Of a stretch of DNA of 62,374 nucleotides, positions 22,378-32,580 are shown in pieces. Source of the stretch: Phoronis australis (lineage: Eukaryota; Phoronida; Phoronidae); assembly GCA_002633005.1 (NCBI GenBank), contig NMRA01001056.1:1-62374 (forward strand), given 5' to 3'. A program made the position numbers and the translations under genes. Position 1 is the stretch's first letter. The number at the start of each line of letters is the position of its first letter. Under the pieces are notes generated by a model, which had not been told where the DNA came from, did no database searches, and saw only the letters and a list, made by a program, of their open reading frames with translations.

Positions 22378-23626
22378 TCAGCTATCGGAGATAAGTACCG
22401 ACCATTGCGCCACTTTCTTATTTTGTATGTCGCTTTTAAGCAAATAAATGAGGGGCATATGGTCCGTGAAAAGCGTGATTTTGGAATTGTAAATGTAGTG
22501 TTCGAATTTCTTAAGGGCCATCAATGATGCGAAACATTCCTTTTCAATGGTTGCCCAACGCTTTTGCGTGTTAGTCAATTTTTGCGACATAAGGTAGATA
22601 GGTTTTTCAACATCTTCATCTTGACACTTTTGTACCAAACAGGCCCCAATTGCAAAATCACTCGCATCGGCGTATATGATATAACTCCATTTGGGATCAG
22701 GACAATTTAGCATCGGAACGGCGGAAAGGTGTTCTTTGATAAATTTGAAAGCGTTTTCGCATTCAGGTGTCCATTTAAATCTGGCATACTTTTAGTCAGT
22801 TCAGTCAATGGAGTCATAATGCCCGCCAAGTTGGGAATAAACCTCCGATAGTATGACAGGATTCCTTTAGTGCCCTTACTTCTTTTACCGTGGCTGGTCG
22901 TTTCATTGATCTAATAGCCGAAATTTTGGCTGGATCAGGGCGGATCCCTTCTTTATCTACTATGAAGCCCAGATAGTTCGTTTGAGGCTTAAGAAGTTGG
23001 CATTTGGACAATTTCAACTTCAAATTATGTTCTCTGAGGCGTTGGAAAACGATTTTCAGATGTTCAACGTGTTCAGTGACACTTTAACTGTAAATAATGC
23101 AATCATCGATATGGGCCCGAGCAAACGGGAGTCCTTCTAAAACGATTGACATGAGTTCTTGGAAGAAACTGGGACTATTGCAAAGTCCGAATGGCATAAC
23201 TTGAAATTGGTAGAGATTGTGACCAGTTAAAAATCCCGGAGAGAAAGCGGTCTTTTCTTTGTCATCACGGTGCATTTGAATCTGCCAGAAACCACTACGT
23301 AACTCCAATGAACTATAAATACTTGAACCCCTAAGATCGTTCAGTATGTCATCAATTTTCGGTAGAAAGAACGAATAACCTTTAGTTACACTGTTTAGTT
23401 TCCTATAGTCTACACAAAACCTCAAGCTACCATCCTTTTTGGTTACTAATACTATAGGTGAGCAAAAGTTGGATCTAGAGGGTTCTATGACCTTCGCAGT
23501 AAGCATTTTATCCACCGCTTCTTTAGCTATTTGTTGTTTTGCTATCGGAAGCCGATAAGGCCTCTGCTTGACAACTGTGCCGTCTGGCACGTCTATGCGC
23601 ATTTGTACCGTGCTCGTTTTCCCCAA
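22378..23626 (-). pseudogene. pol: Reverse transcriptase and RNase H, broken
   Basis: The 23626-23084 frame holds RT blocks: VIEPSRSNFCSPIVLVTKKD, LRFCVDYRKLN, then SSLELRSGFWQI, QVMPFGLCNSPSFFQ and HIDDCIIYS. In the SSLELRSG block the catalytic Asp expected before LRSG is Glu (residue 108, codon GAG). The box normally read as YxDD is HIDD. A TAA at 23084-23086 ends this frame. The next piece (23023-22814) has the NYLGFIVDKEGIRPDP connection region and shifts frame near 22855. RNase H (22713-22378) has YADASDFAIGACL, TIEKECFA and TDHMPL. The Asp-to-Glu change plus the stop and shifts predict an inactive enzyme. Confidence 0.88.
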
Positions 23627-23668
23627 ATCGAGATCGGTTGCTGCGAAAACATCGCTATTCTGCTTTAA

Positions 23669-23959
23669 TTATGTTTTCACTAAGCTAACATACTCATCAG
23701 GTGTATCAATCTCGGATAAATCCAACGTTTGTTTACTAGCCGACTGGGCTGTTGTTGATTTATCTAACACATTCGCAATATTTGCATTACGTAGTTCTTC
23801 AACCTGTCCTACTGCAACTCCTCGTTTTATCTTGATATATCGGCCAGAATTATTGATTATTTCTACCGGAAATTTTCCAGCCTTGCCCGGCTTTATTACT
23901 GCGTTTGAAACTGATAAGCCAGGTTCTGCATTTAGGAATCCGGTTGTTAAAGGTGACAC
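23669..23959 (-). pseudogene. pol: Pol linker between protease and RT
   Basis: A 96-residue frame with a basic, proline-poor middle (GKAGKFPVEIINNSGRYIKI) and an acidic end. It lies in the position of the variable region that separates protease and RT in Ty3/Gypsy Pol, including the short segment often containing a conserved K-x-G-xx-V-G pattern. Its frame differs from that of protease (24113-24442), and a stop falls before the RT frame at 23626. No enzymatic motif is present. Confidence 0.5.
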
Positions 23960-24112
23960 CTGGAATATTTGTTGTCTTTTGCTACCCTTGGCGGCGCAAC
24001 TTCTAGCGCGACATACAACCTTGGAATAAGGTCTAACTATAATTTCTTTGATTACTCTAACATAAAACTTAACCAGCGAATCTTGAATTAAAGGTGTGTA
24101 AAATTCTTTTAT

Positions 24113-24442
24113 TTATAACATTCTGAGATCAAAGTAGACACGACAATTATTTTTATGAAGAAAGTCTTCTCCAATTATCATTCTTCGATTTACATCTCGA
24201 ATCACCACAAATTCATGTTTGAGAATATTGTTTCCGATTTTTAAGCTTAACAGGACACAAGCGAGGACATTCAAATGTTGATTATTCGCTGTCTGAATTG
24301 CAGGTTTTCGATTAACTATTTCTACCAAGTCTTTTCGTTTAAGCTCTTCAAATGTAACTTCCGAAATACCGGATATTGCAGCACCCGAATCAATTAACGC
24401 TCTGACTCGCGTCTGTACTTGAATACTATCCTCGCTTCCCAA
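24113..24442 (-). pseudogene. Retroviral-type aspartic protease
   Basis: A 109-residue frame with ALIDSGAAISGI (Asp-Ser-Gly at 18-20), the single catalytic triad of a retropepsin that works as a homodimer. The hydrophobic RMIIGEDFL block near the C-terminus corresponds to the flap/helix region of these enzymes. The frame differs from the end of gag (24499), so expression would have needed frameshifting or the copy has a shift between 24442 and 24499. There is no ATG at its beginning, consistent with it being part of a polyprotein. Confidence 0.8.
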
Positions 24443-24498
24443 AAAACATCAAGTTACAAGATCATCCTGACCCGCGGAAGCTCTTGAGTCAGTGCACA

Positions 24499-25517
24499 TT
24501 AGTTTCCCTGTGGGTTAACGTCGTTTGGCGTGGTATCAGCAGGGCTTGGGTTGTCAGAGTAATTAACTGGCTTCTGATTCGCTTGGGCGGCCAAAAATCT
24601 TTTAAAACTAAAACAGTCACGTTTCATGTGGCCAGGTTTTTTACAAAAGAAACATCTGATTGGTTCTTTGTCTAGGGCGTTAACAGTTCTGGGCGTCCGA
24701 CAGTCCCTCGTCCTATGATTTGTTCTGTTGCAAATCCTGCATCTTTGAGGAGGGGATATTTTATCTATGTCCATAGGGCTGATTTCCCTGTTATTTCCCA
24801 GTTATAAATTCATTCGCGCCCATAGGTGTATTTCTTGGACAGCAACTTTTAGGGCGTCCCTGAGAGTTGTTGGGCCTGAACGTAGGACGTGCTCTCTTAT
24901 TCTCGCGTTCCGGAGCCCATCCACAAAAAACCCAATTAATTGTTCTTGTAGAACGTCCAATGCCGCCTGATCGTCAAATGCCTCCCGCGCCGCCGACAAC
25001 AGTCGCTCGCCATACATTTGCACGCTTTCTTGTAGAACGTCCAATGCCGCCTGATCGTCAAATGCCTCCCGCGCCGCCGACAACGGTCGCTCGCCATACA
25101 TTTGCACGCTTACGTTTGGTCGTTGCATAATTGATTTTAATCGACCAAATGCCAGACTTTTGTCAGTGATAGGGGCAAAGTGCAACATAATTTCTGCTTT
25201 AAACTGCTCATATGTGCATTGTGGGTGGTCTGCCATATAACGTTTAATGAATGCGGAAACTTCACCCCCCCCGATCTTTGATATGCAATTAAGATTTGTT
25301 TCCTGTTATCCATATTGGGAAAAATTACAGCCATCTTTTCTATCTCGCTCACCCAGGCTCGAAACCCATGAACATCTCCTGAGAAAACGGGGATATTTGA
25401 TGCCAGTGACGTTTCGCTCATGGAATTCATAGCATCGGTAACATCTCTGGTGAAATTACCAGCAAGTCCCGTTAAAAATTCCGCTAAATCTACAGATGCT
25501 TGTTGCTGCTGTGCCAT
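24499..25517 (-). pseudogene. gag: Gag-like capsid/nucleocapsid gene, broken
   Basis: The N-terminal part (25517-about 25270) has VFSGDVHGFRAWVSEIEKM, which resembles Ty3/Gypsy capsid starts. A run of eight C at 25265-25272 marks a frame change; the next frame (25236-24802) carries TYEQFKAEIMLHFAPITDKS, typical of the retrotransposon gag capsid domain. That frame contains an exact-looking tandem duplication of 28 residues (see findings). A TAA at 24802-24804 ends it, but the same frame resumes at 24774. This last piece holds two zinc knuckles of the form C-x2-C-x4-H-x4-C (C12/C15/H20/C25 and C41/C44/H49/C54). One frameshift and one stop make the gene inactive as a whole. Confidence 0.85.
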
Positions 25518-25618
25518 ACTGCTCAGTGATCAGATTATGGTAACTCACGAGAAAGTCAGTCTCAAATCCCAAACACCGGGTAACTTAAATCCGGCCGCAA
25601 GGCACCAAAAAGGACTTG

Positions 25619-26508
25619 TGTGGTGTAATGATTCGTGTTGCGGCCGACAGATGGCGCGCACGTGGTAGTAATTAAAACAACACACGAATACCTCAACCAA
25701 TAAAATTCGTCTATTAATTTGCAGCGTTGTGATTTACAAACAATAGTTTACAGTAAGTTGCGAGACTGACGACTAACTGAATGAGACGAGATATCACTGC
25801 TAGAGAAAGTATTAAACAACAATGTCACTAGTTACCAGTAGCAACCGCACATTACAAGTCGCAACAGAACTAACCCTCTAGAATAATCGCTAGACTGGTT
25901 CGAATTGAGTAACAGGCTGAGACCAACACCTGTGTTAAATGTCTATACCTCTATATACTTTAGACTTGATTCGTGGGTTTTCTGTCCGGTCCTGGTACTC
26001 GTGTCTGCCGTTCACTGTCTGGAGTTCGTGACTTTGCAGTTTTCGAAGACTCAAGTTGGCGTGTTCGGTGCGGTCTGGTTGGTCTGCTTCTGTTAGTGTC
26101 TTAAATAATACCTTTGGAGCCATCACGTGATGGTCCCACCTCTTTTAGTACATCTCTCTTATAACCAGCTAATTGACTATCCTATAGAAAATTCTTGCAT
26201 AACTGCCACTCTTCTCAGATTTGCTAAACCAGGGATGTGCCTATCCTCTGAGGAATCTCCATATAATTGCCACTCTAGAGGTATGTACATCCTTTAGGAA
26301 TCTCAACTACCACAGAAGTATACACATCCCCTGGGAATAGACTAAGACATGTTTGCATGCACGTGGAGAACACAAAACAGAAGTATGCACATACCCTGGG
26401 AATATTTTAAGACATGTTTGCATGCACGTGGAGGAGTATGAACATCCCCTGGAAATATTTTAAGACATGTTTGCATGCACGTGGAGGGCAGTGCCTCATT
26501 ATATCACA
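25619..26508 (-). repeat. 5' LTR (890 bp)
   Basis: Same ends as the 3' LTR. It has three copies of the ~50-bp unit with tgcatgcacgtgg (about 26345-26490) where the 3' LTR has two, which accounts for most of the 41-bp length difference. Downstream on the minus strand, a primer-binding-site candidate starts with TGGTGCCTTGCGG about 13 nt after the LTR end (plus-strand 25592-25606). The tRNA cannot be named with confidence. The LTR contains the promoter candidates described for its partner. Confidence 0.88.
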
Positions 26509-27149
26509 CTCGCCCGGGTCTTTTATAACCGCTGGGAATCTGAGTTCATTTTCAAATAAACCAGAGCCAAGCCGGTATACTCTTTCATTTAGGACTGTCG
26601 CCTTTCTTTGAAGTGGTGCGCACGTGTGAGTTCACGCACTTGAATTGCTGGAGTAGGCCTACAGTTTACGTTGGCAACAACATGTGAAAGACAAATCCTA
26701 TTTCGCACACGTAGCCCCAGAAACAAGTAAAGGGTTTGAGAATTTCTTGGCAACTGAAAGTAAAGACGTGACCATCGTTTGGCGATTAATAAGGTTGTCA
26801 TTTTCACTTTGGCTGTCTTAATACGATAAAAAGGAGAAGCACATCTCAGTCTAAGTCATGATTGTCTGCCGGGACCGCTTGCGCGCTAACGGTGTCGCAG
26901 TGCGATATCAGGGATATTGTCGTGGATATTTGGTACTGTATGTAATAAGGGCATCTTATGTGAAAAATAAATATTTTTGTCCACCACAAAGTTTGGTAAG
27001 TTGATCACTTAAGAATTAGTAGAAAAGCTGTTGTTTTGGGAAGTTTTATCACGTGTTAAGCAGTGGCCCGAAACTTTCTTCGGCGAATCCAGGATTTTAC
27101 AAAAGTGGCCGAAAGTGTTAGCCAATGAAATGCGTCAAAGATCACTCAT
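26509..27149. repeat. Flank of the LTR element; second copy of the 14.4-kb segment
   Basis: 26590-26900 matches 14395-14720 in direct orientation at clearly reduced identity (for example ggactgtcgc, then gtggtgc.cacgtg, then a caacatgtga phrase). No coding potential. The LTR element therefore lies between two relatives of the same older repeat family. Confidence 0.5.
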
Positions 27150-27279
27150 GTTCGGTTAACCGCCCATCCCCTACTTTAGGTGGATTTTCGATTTAACCGC
27201 CCACTGCTCGGTTAACCGCCTTCCCCCGATTTTTTGGATTCGCCAATTTAACCGCCCAGGGCGTTAACCCAAACGATTA
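27150..27279 (+). repeat. Right-type end of a GCGCCC element
   Basis: Contains ttaaccgcccatcccc phrases and ends gggcgttaacccaaacgattacggta. The last 26 bases are the exact inverse of the left end at 13226. It abuts the 21-bp array that follows. It may be the other end of the element starting at 13226, with later insertions between, or a separate copy. Confidence 0.6.
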
Positions 27280-27284
27280 CGGTA

Positions 27285-27460
27285 TGCAGATTGTTCAGAA
27301 TATTACGTAAATTTTGAGGAATATTACGCAGATTTTGCGGAATATTACGCAGATTTTGCAGAATATTACGCTGATTTTGCGGAATATTATGCATATGCAG
27401 AATACTGTGTAAGTTTTGTGGAATACTACGACTTGCGAAATATTATGTATATTTTGTGGA
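27285..27460 (+). repeat. 21-bp tandem satellite (GCGGAATATTACGCAG type)
   Basis: About seven to eight copies of gcagattttgcggaatattac and variants, period 21 bp. It shares GCGGAATATT with the 13051-13225 array but differs in the second half. No coding potential. Confidence 0.8.
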
Positions 27461-27479
27461 ATAATAATCAAAATAATAA

Positions 27480-28600
27480 TTTATTTTTAAAAACAATGTG
27501 ACAGTTGCGGAAGGGTTCCACAGACAGAAAAGTTTAACACACGACTAAAATTTTTAATTTTCTCCCCGCCCAATAAACATGAATTACATTCCGTTCTCAA
27601 TTACACTTGCAAGTATAATGTGCCCTCTCTCAATAATTAATCAATGTGACAGTTACGGAACGGTTCCTCAAAAAGATTGGTTTTTTGGATCACTCAATTT
27701 TTTAATTCTCATGCCCAATAAAGTTAAAATGCATTCCATAATCAATACTACTTGAAAGTATCAATGTGACAATCCTAATGCTAATTAGTTGATCAATGTG
27801 ACAGTTACGAAACCGTTCCGCATGCGGAATCGTTCCACATGGGGAGTGATTTCCCAAACAATGATTTTGCGCTGTATTTGTTTTGTCCGATCAACTTAAA
27901 ATGCGTTACATTATCAGTGCCACTTGAAAGTATCAATGTGACAATCCCAACAATAAATAGTTTATAAGTGTGACTGTTGCGGAACCGTTCGGCATGCGGA
28001 ACCGTTCCGCAAATAATAGTTTTGTGGAGCTTACAATTTAAAAAAAATTTTCTTGCACATTTAATTTGAAATATATTCTATTTTTAATAGCACATAAAAA
28101 TATTAATGAACAATGATTAGTCAGTGGGGAACTTGCTGAATGATTTGTGATGCAGAAACCTACCTCAAGCAGACTCGGGGAAAAATTGACGTCTTGTCTA
28201 TGCCATTTTACCGTTGTTGGTAGAACGTTAACACAAGCCACGAAATATTCAAATCTTAATGTGCAACAAGCATAAAAAATAAATGTATCAGAATTTCTAC
28301 CCTAACAATAATTAATAAATGTGACCGTTGCAGAACGGTTCCCCATGTGGAACTGTTCCACATGCGGAAACATTCCGCATGGGGAACGATTTCCCAAACA
28401 GAATGGTTTTGCGGAGTATTTGTTTTGCCTAATAAAGTTAAAATGCTTTCCATTCTCAATACCACTTGAAAGTATAACAATTATTAGTTGATCAATGTGA
28501 CTGTTGCGGAATGGTTCCGCATGCAGAATGGGTTCGCAAACATTGGTTTTGTGTAGCTCGCTATTTTTTCTTAATTCCATAGCAATTTTTGATTTTAGAA
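27480..28600 (+). repeat. Array of ~150-180-bp units with CGGAACCGTTCCGCATG cores
   Basis: Units begin with caatgtgac(a/t)gttgcggaa at about 27495, 27643, 27795, 27966, 28317 and 28495. Each is followed by a self-complementary block such as cggttccgcatgcggaaccg. Spacer phrases (ccgttccgcat..., aaagttaaaatgc, cacttgaaagta) recur in each unit. Some units are deleted between 28010 and 28310. Short minus-strand frames across it are shadows. A single relative (gtgtggaacggttccgcac) lies at 12901. Confidence 0.75.
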
Positions 28601-28784
28601 CATTAGATATCCATGAAGCCCTGTGAGATCATCCATTTGTTGAGTATTTTTGTGATAAAATTTGCGGAAACCTATTTTGAGCATCCCTAATCATACTTAA
28701 ATTTGCACAATCAGTGTATCCTTAAAGATTGTTCATGTACAACCTTTGAACAGTTATCATGTGAGCACAAAATAAAAGTATAAA

Positions 28785-28855
28785 AAACAGATGAGTGTAA
28801 TTGGTACACTGTGTAATTTGAGTGTGCACAGTGTATCAAATACACTCATCTGTTT
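28785..28855. repeat. Hairpin: 29-bp arms, 13-nt loop
   Basis: 28785-28813 and 28827-28855 are inverse copies with 27 of 29 positions pairing. The arms start aaacagatgagtgta. It could be a fossil MITE, a cruciform or a small hairpin RNA source. No poly-T stretch or Pol III box is visible nearby. Confidence 0.85.
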
Positions 28856-28972
28856 GAACGTAAAATGTTCCATGTGATGTTTTCCTGATAATTCCATGGA
28901 ACTTTCAACTTAATGATTGGATAACCTCGTTTCCAGAAAAACAGTTCATCCATTTTTCTTGAAAGTCACAAT

Positions 28973-29490
28973 TACCCTAAACTCGCGGGTCAACGCCCAT
29001 GCCCGTGTAATCGTCCATCCCCGACTTTTGGGCAATTTTTGCTTTTAAGCGCCCACTGCTTGAGTAATCGCCCATCCCCTACTTTGTGCGAATTTCCCCT
29101 AAGCACCCACCTCTTGGGTAATCGCCCATCCCCAAGTTACCGCTTACAGAACTTGAGCTTGAAGTTGGTGCTTTTGTTCACAGCTTCACCTGGAACTCAC
29201 AATTCTGTGTTTGCTGAAACACGGCTTGTAGTTATGTCTCACGGGAAAGTGGGTGACTTAATAGAATATACAAGATGTAAAAATCGCAAAAAAAAAACTC
29301 CTCTATTGTCTCAGGTCGTGCAACGAGAGGGTCATTGGGTAGAGGGTTTTACCAATTTTTTGCAGAAAAATAAAAATAAAAATTTTCCTTCATGATCGCT
29401 TCCAACTTGGCATGCTTTGACTACTTAATACAAATTTTGGCAATTTTGCATTTGCTCTAAAGCTGGAAAATCAGGGGAGCAGAAATAAAA
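28973..29490 (+). repeat. Left-type end of a GCGCCC element and L1 flank
   Basis: ttaccctaaactcgcgggtcaacgcccatgcccg aligns with the element end at 13226, and gcgcccac and atcgcccatcccc phrases follow to about 29130. From 29150 to 29490 there is no recognisable structure; it may be 5' UTR of the LINE that begins at 29493. Confidence 0.5.
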
Positions 29491-29492
29491 AG

Positions 29493-30290
29493 ATGTCCTA
29501 AACTCAGAAAGGTGGTGGATCTAAACCAAGATTCAAATCATGGAGGACAAAAACAGAAAAAGGAACGCCCAGCACCAAAAGCACTGCATTAAATGTGATT
29601 TCTAAGAAGATGATGCAAACTACACTGGATTTTAGAAGTATTACCTCAGTCCATGAGGCAGATCGCAGTACCTGTGAAAGTGAACCTGAAATCCTGAGGT
29701 TTCAAAAGGCACTTACATCGCCTGAAGTGATCAAAACTTTGAGAGAGCAACTGATAGATCCTGCCCTTAATGAGATTAAGAGCTTCTATGAATCCAAGCT
29801 AAAGGAAAAAGACGACCAGATTCATGACCTCAAAGTGCAAGTGAGTGACCTTCAAAATAGTGTGGACAGTCTCAAGCAATATTCTCGGCAAAATAACACA
29901 GTACTCCACGGAATCAACGAGCCAGAAAATGAATGCAAAGGGAACACAGATATAGCTGTTATTGATCTCGGCAAGATGCTTAATATTGACATTAGTTACG
30001 AAGACATATGTAGATCTCACAGACTAGGACTCAAGAAACCCAATCAGTCGAGGCCAATCATGTGCAAATTCATAGCTTACAACACCTGTGCGTTGTTTCT
30101 CCATCATAAAAGTAAATTCAGATCCCAAGACAGACCACTGTACATTAATGAGACTTTGACAAAAAGGAGATCCAGTCTATTTGCTCGCTGTCGGCGCCTC
30201 GTGAAATCACACACAATAAACAGAACCTGGACCCATGCTGTATTTTTCCACGTCTCTATGGTTAATTATCGACATAATTTTAAGATTTAA
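29493..30290 (+). pseudogene. L1-type ORF1 protein, broken
   Basis: The frame is open from 29502 to 30290. An in-frame ATG at 29493 is followed by TAA at 29499, so the likely original start is separated from the rest by one stop. The product has a basic N-terminal tail, a helical/coiled-coil stretch (about residues 40-100 from 29595, with KLKEKDDQIHDLKVQVSDLQ) and SRQNNTVLHGINEPEN. CRSHRLGLK and RPIMCKF follow, in the order of the L1 ORF1p RRM-like and C-terminal domains. LYINETLTKRRSSLFARCRRL is the conserved C-terminal block. The end after TWTH looks out of frame. ORF1p binds RNA and chaperones LINE RNP formation. Confidence 0.75.
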
Positions 30291-30879
30291 TAACCAGGTT
30301 GGACTCGAAAGACTAGCCACTTCTGCTTTGTTTATTGCTGTGAGCCTCGCTTTGGATTTTAATGTCCACTGCGTGAATTAGGTCTAAAGAGATGAAGTGA
30401 AGTGCTTATTGTGGTCGATTGGCAAATATGTTGGTTAAATGTGAGCTAATTATGCAACACATTGTCAGCGACACCTGCGGGCATGTAGTCTGATGACACC
30501 CCACTGTATCGAATCGTCAACGCTCTGCTGTTCAATCCACCTGCTTACTATGAATTGAATTTTTTGATTTTAAGCTGGCACAAAGTACAGACCTGCTGAT
30601 CAAATTTGATTGACAAACAATCTCAGTGCCAGCAATATCGAGATCTAGCATGCCATGCCCATAGGAAGATAACAATTATTTGGGGGGAGTTTAGACGAAA
30701 CCAAACTTTGCTCCAACCTGACCTGTCGTCATTGGGGTCACTGATATTTCACCTCTTTGTGTTTTACCCCATTTCAACAGCTCCTGGATTTCCCAACTAC
30801 TGTGATGGTGACTGGTGACATCTTTTTGCATCTGTGGCGGTATCTAGTAAAGCCCTTTCAAGATCACAATTTAACTTGA
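30291..30879. other. No recognisable gene
   Basis: No ORF2 follows the ORF1 remnant on this strand. Unstructured, moderately AT-rich sequence. Confidence 0.45.
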
Positions 30880-31035
30880 CAACTGATGGAAGATTCGACT
30901 TCAGCTGTGCCACCCAATGGCATTTTTATGTTATTTTCTTTATTTGTGGTTGTTTTTAATAGAGAGATGATGACATCTTCTCAGTATCGGATGGGTTTGA
31001 TGTATTTTGCGCCATCTGATGGTCATTTTTAGGAT
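30880..31035 (-). repeat. Fragment related to the 11.0-12.3 kb array
   Basis: Contains gccacccaatggcatttt and, 100 bp on, ttgcgccatctgatggtcattttt preceded by tcggatgggtttga. These are the same phrases and order as one unit of the 435-bp array. A single diverged piece. Confidence 0.5.
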
Positions 31036-32410
31036 ACTAAATAACATATTAATAAAGCACAAAAATATTTCCAGGTAATCAGTGCAATGGGCCCACATGC
31101 GTGGCCTGCGCACGTCTGGTACAACGGGTACCAGACTGCCTGCAATTATTATTTTTTTATAATTTGGGACCATTTGAGATTTATGTCTAGTGAACGAAGA
31201 ACTTGAATCTAGTTCTCCAACATTCACCTGAAAGCTCTCTATTAAGACAGTCTTCCCACTTATTTTGAAATTTTGTTTTTTGTATAAGCAAGTAACAAAT
31301 ATACACATACTTTTTGTTTTTATACGGTTGTGTTGATTAAAGTGGTAATTAAACTCTGGGCGGCGAGGAAGAATTATTTTGGATGAATCCACATGTTTAA
31401 ATAAGTTGAATGAACAACACATCGCATGCCCATGAATACAGTGAATGGTGGAGAATATCCATAATTACAAAAATCTTTGCAAGACATCAAATTACTATTA
31501 GAATCTAACAAATTGTAAACACATACAATGCCCTTAGCATACCAACCCTCATAAAATATTTCATGTCAATTGGGATTTTGGGATTAATCCAAGGTGGCCA
31601 GTAGGACTCATTGCCTAATGTGAACAGTGAAAATGCCAATCAATTTTCCAACATTTCAAAAAACCTCTTCCCAAAATTGGGTCTAATCGAAGCAGCAAGA
31701 GAACACTAATAGGCCTTACTGAAATGAAATGCGTTCTGTGAAAGTGATTTGCATCAATAAAAATTTTCTTCCAAACACTATCGTCACTAAGTATCAGTCT
31801 TCTGAACCACAAAATGTTAAGGGATTTGGTGAATGACTTCAGATTAACCATTTTACACCCTCCCAGCAAAAAATCTTGAATCGAGGAAGTTCTCTTAATT
31901 TTGTTAGGTTCATTGTCCCAAATGAAACTGTAAAACTTAGCTTATCTAGCAATTATATTGTGTTGTCAGACAGTGAGGCACCGAGGTTATATTGATGCCT
32001 TTTATTTTATTATTTTGGCAAAACATTGTGGCCATAATCGCAGCACAAATTATGAACAGATTGGGAGAGAGAGGGGGTCTCCTTGACGGCAGCCGTGACC
32101 AATTTTTAAAAACTGTGATGTGAAGCCATGTTGAATAGTACAAAGTTTTGCACCGTTGTTCAGAAGGTGAACCCAACTTACGAATTTTTTGCCAAAACTG
32201 AAAAAATGCAGTCTTGTATATAAATTCTCATGAGACATATTCAAAGGCTTTTTTGAAGTCAACCGTTACTAAGAGACCTGGGATACATAACTATGTTCAC
32301 TTGTGGAATAAAGTAGATCTTATATTTTTCTCGTATTTTCTCCAATAAATCTTCCCTTTAAAAATCCTGATTGATCGTTGCTTATTAGTTCATTTATGAC
32401 TGATTTAAAG
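31036..32410 (-). pseudogene. L1-type ORF2 (reverse transcriptase) remnant
   Basis: On the minus strand, from 32400 down, the segments read like an L1-clade ORF2. NDQSGFLKGRFIGEN comes first, then a decayed DFKKAFE block and LHFFSFGKKFVSWVHLLNN (32262-32050), and then GCRQGDPLS. After a frame change, LFIICAAIMATMF and KIKGINITS follow (to about 31985). The sequence then jumps directly to C-terminal blocks: IWDNEPNKIKR, GGCKMVNLKSFTKSLNILWF (31869-31615), and WPPWINPKIPI and GWYAKGIVCVYNLLDSN at about 31590-31480. The YADD-containing middle and thumb are therefore deleted. Frame changes are numerous. Orientation is opposite to the ORF1 at 29.5 kb, so these are not one intact element. Confidence 0.8.
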
Positions 32411-32580
32411 GCTAATGCCACCCGATTTAATTAGTCTTTTTTACCGTCTTAATCGGTCCGGGGCCACATCGGCTCGTACACGGTTGACCATACCTTGCCG
32501 AGAGGTGTCGCGTTAGCCTGTGATGAAGGTGAGAAAGTCCGCAGCGACGTCAGTGGTTCGTATGCAGAGTGAATTCCGCC

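Larger units (their letters stand above)
16353..26508 (-). mobile_element. Ty3/Gypsy-type LTR retroelement with env-like gene
   Basis: A 10.2-kb element bounded by two LTRs (16353-17201 and 25619-26508) in minus orientation. Gene order on the minus strand is gag (25517-24499), protease (24442-24113), RT and RNase H (23626-22378), integrase (22232-about 20489), env-like (20291-18484), an extra ORF (18041-17667), then the 3' LTR. RT, RNase H, then integrase is the Ty3/Gypsy order. Every large gene is broken by stops or frameshifts, so the copy is not autonomous. LTRs are close to identical apart from a few substitutions and indels, implying a fairly recent insertion. A polypurine tract (aaaagggggag on the minus strand, about 17202-17213) lies next to the 3' LTR. 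No clean target-site duplication was found. Confidence 0.92.

Noticed and set aside
16340-26520. Target-site duplication of the LTR element
   Set aside because: Sequences beside the LTRs (gagaccggg left, ctcgcccggg right) do not give a convincing direct repeat adjacent to both LTR ends.
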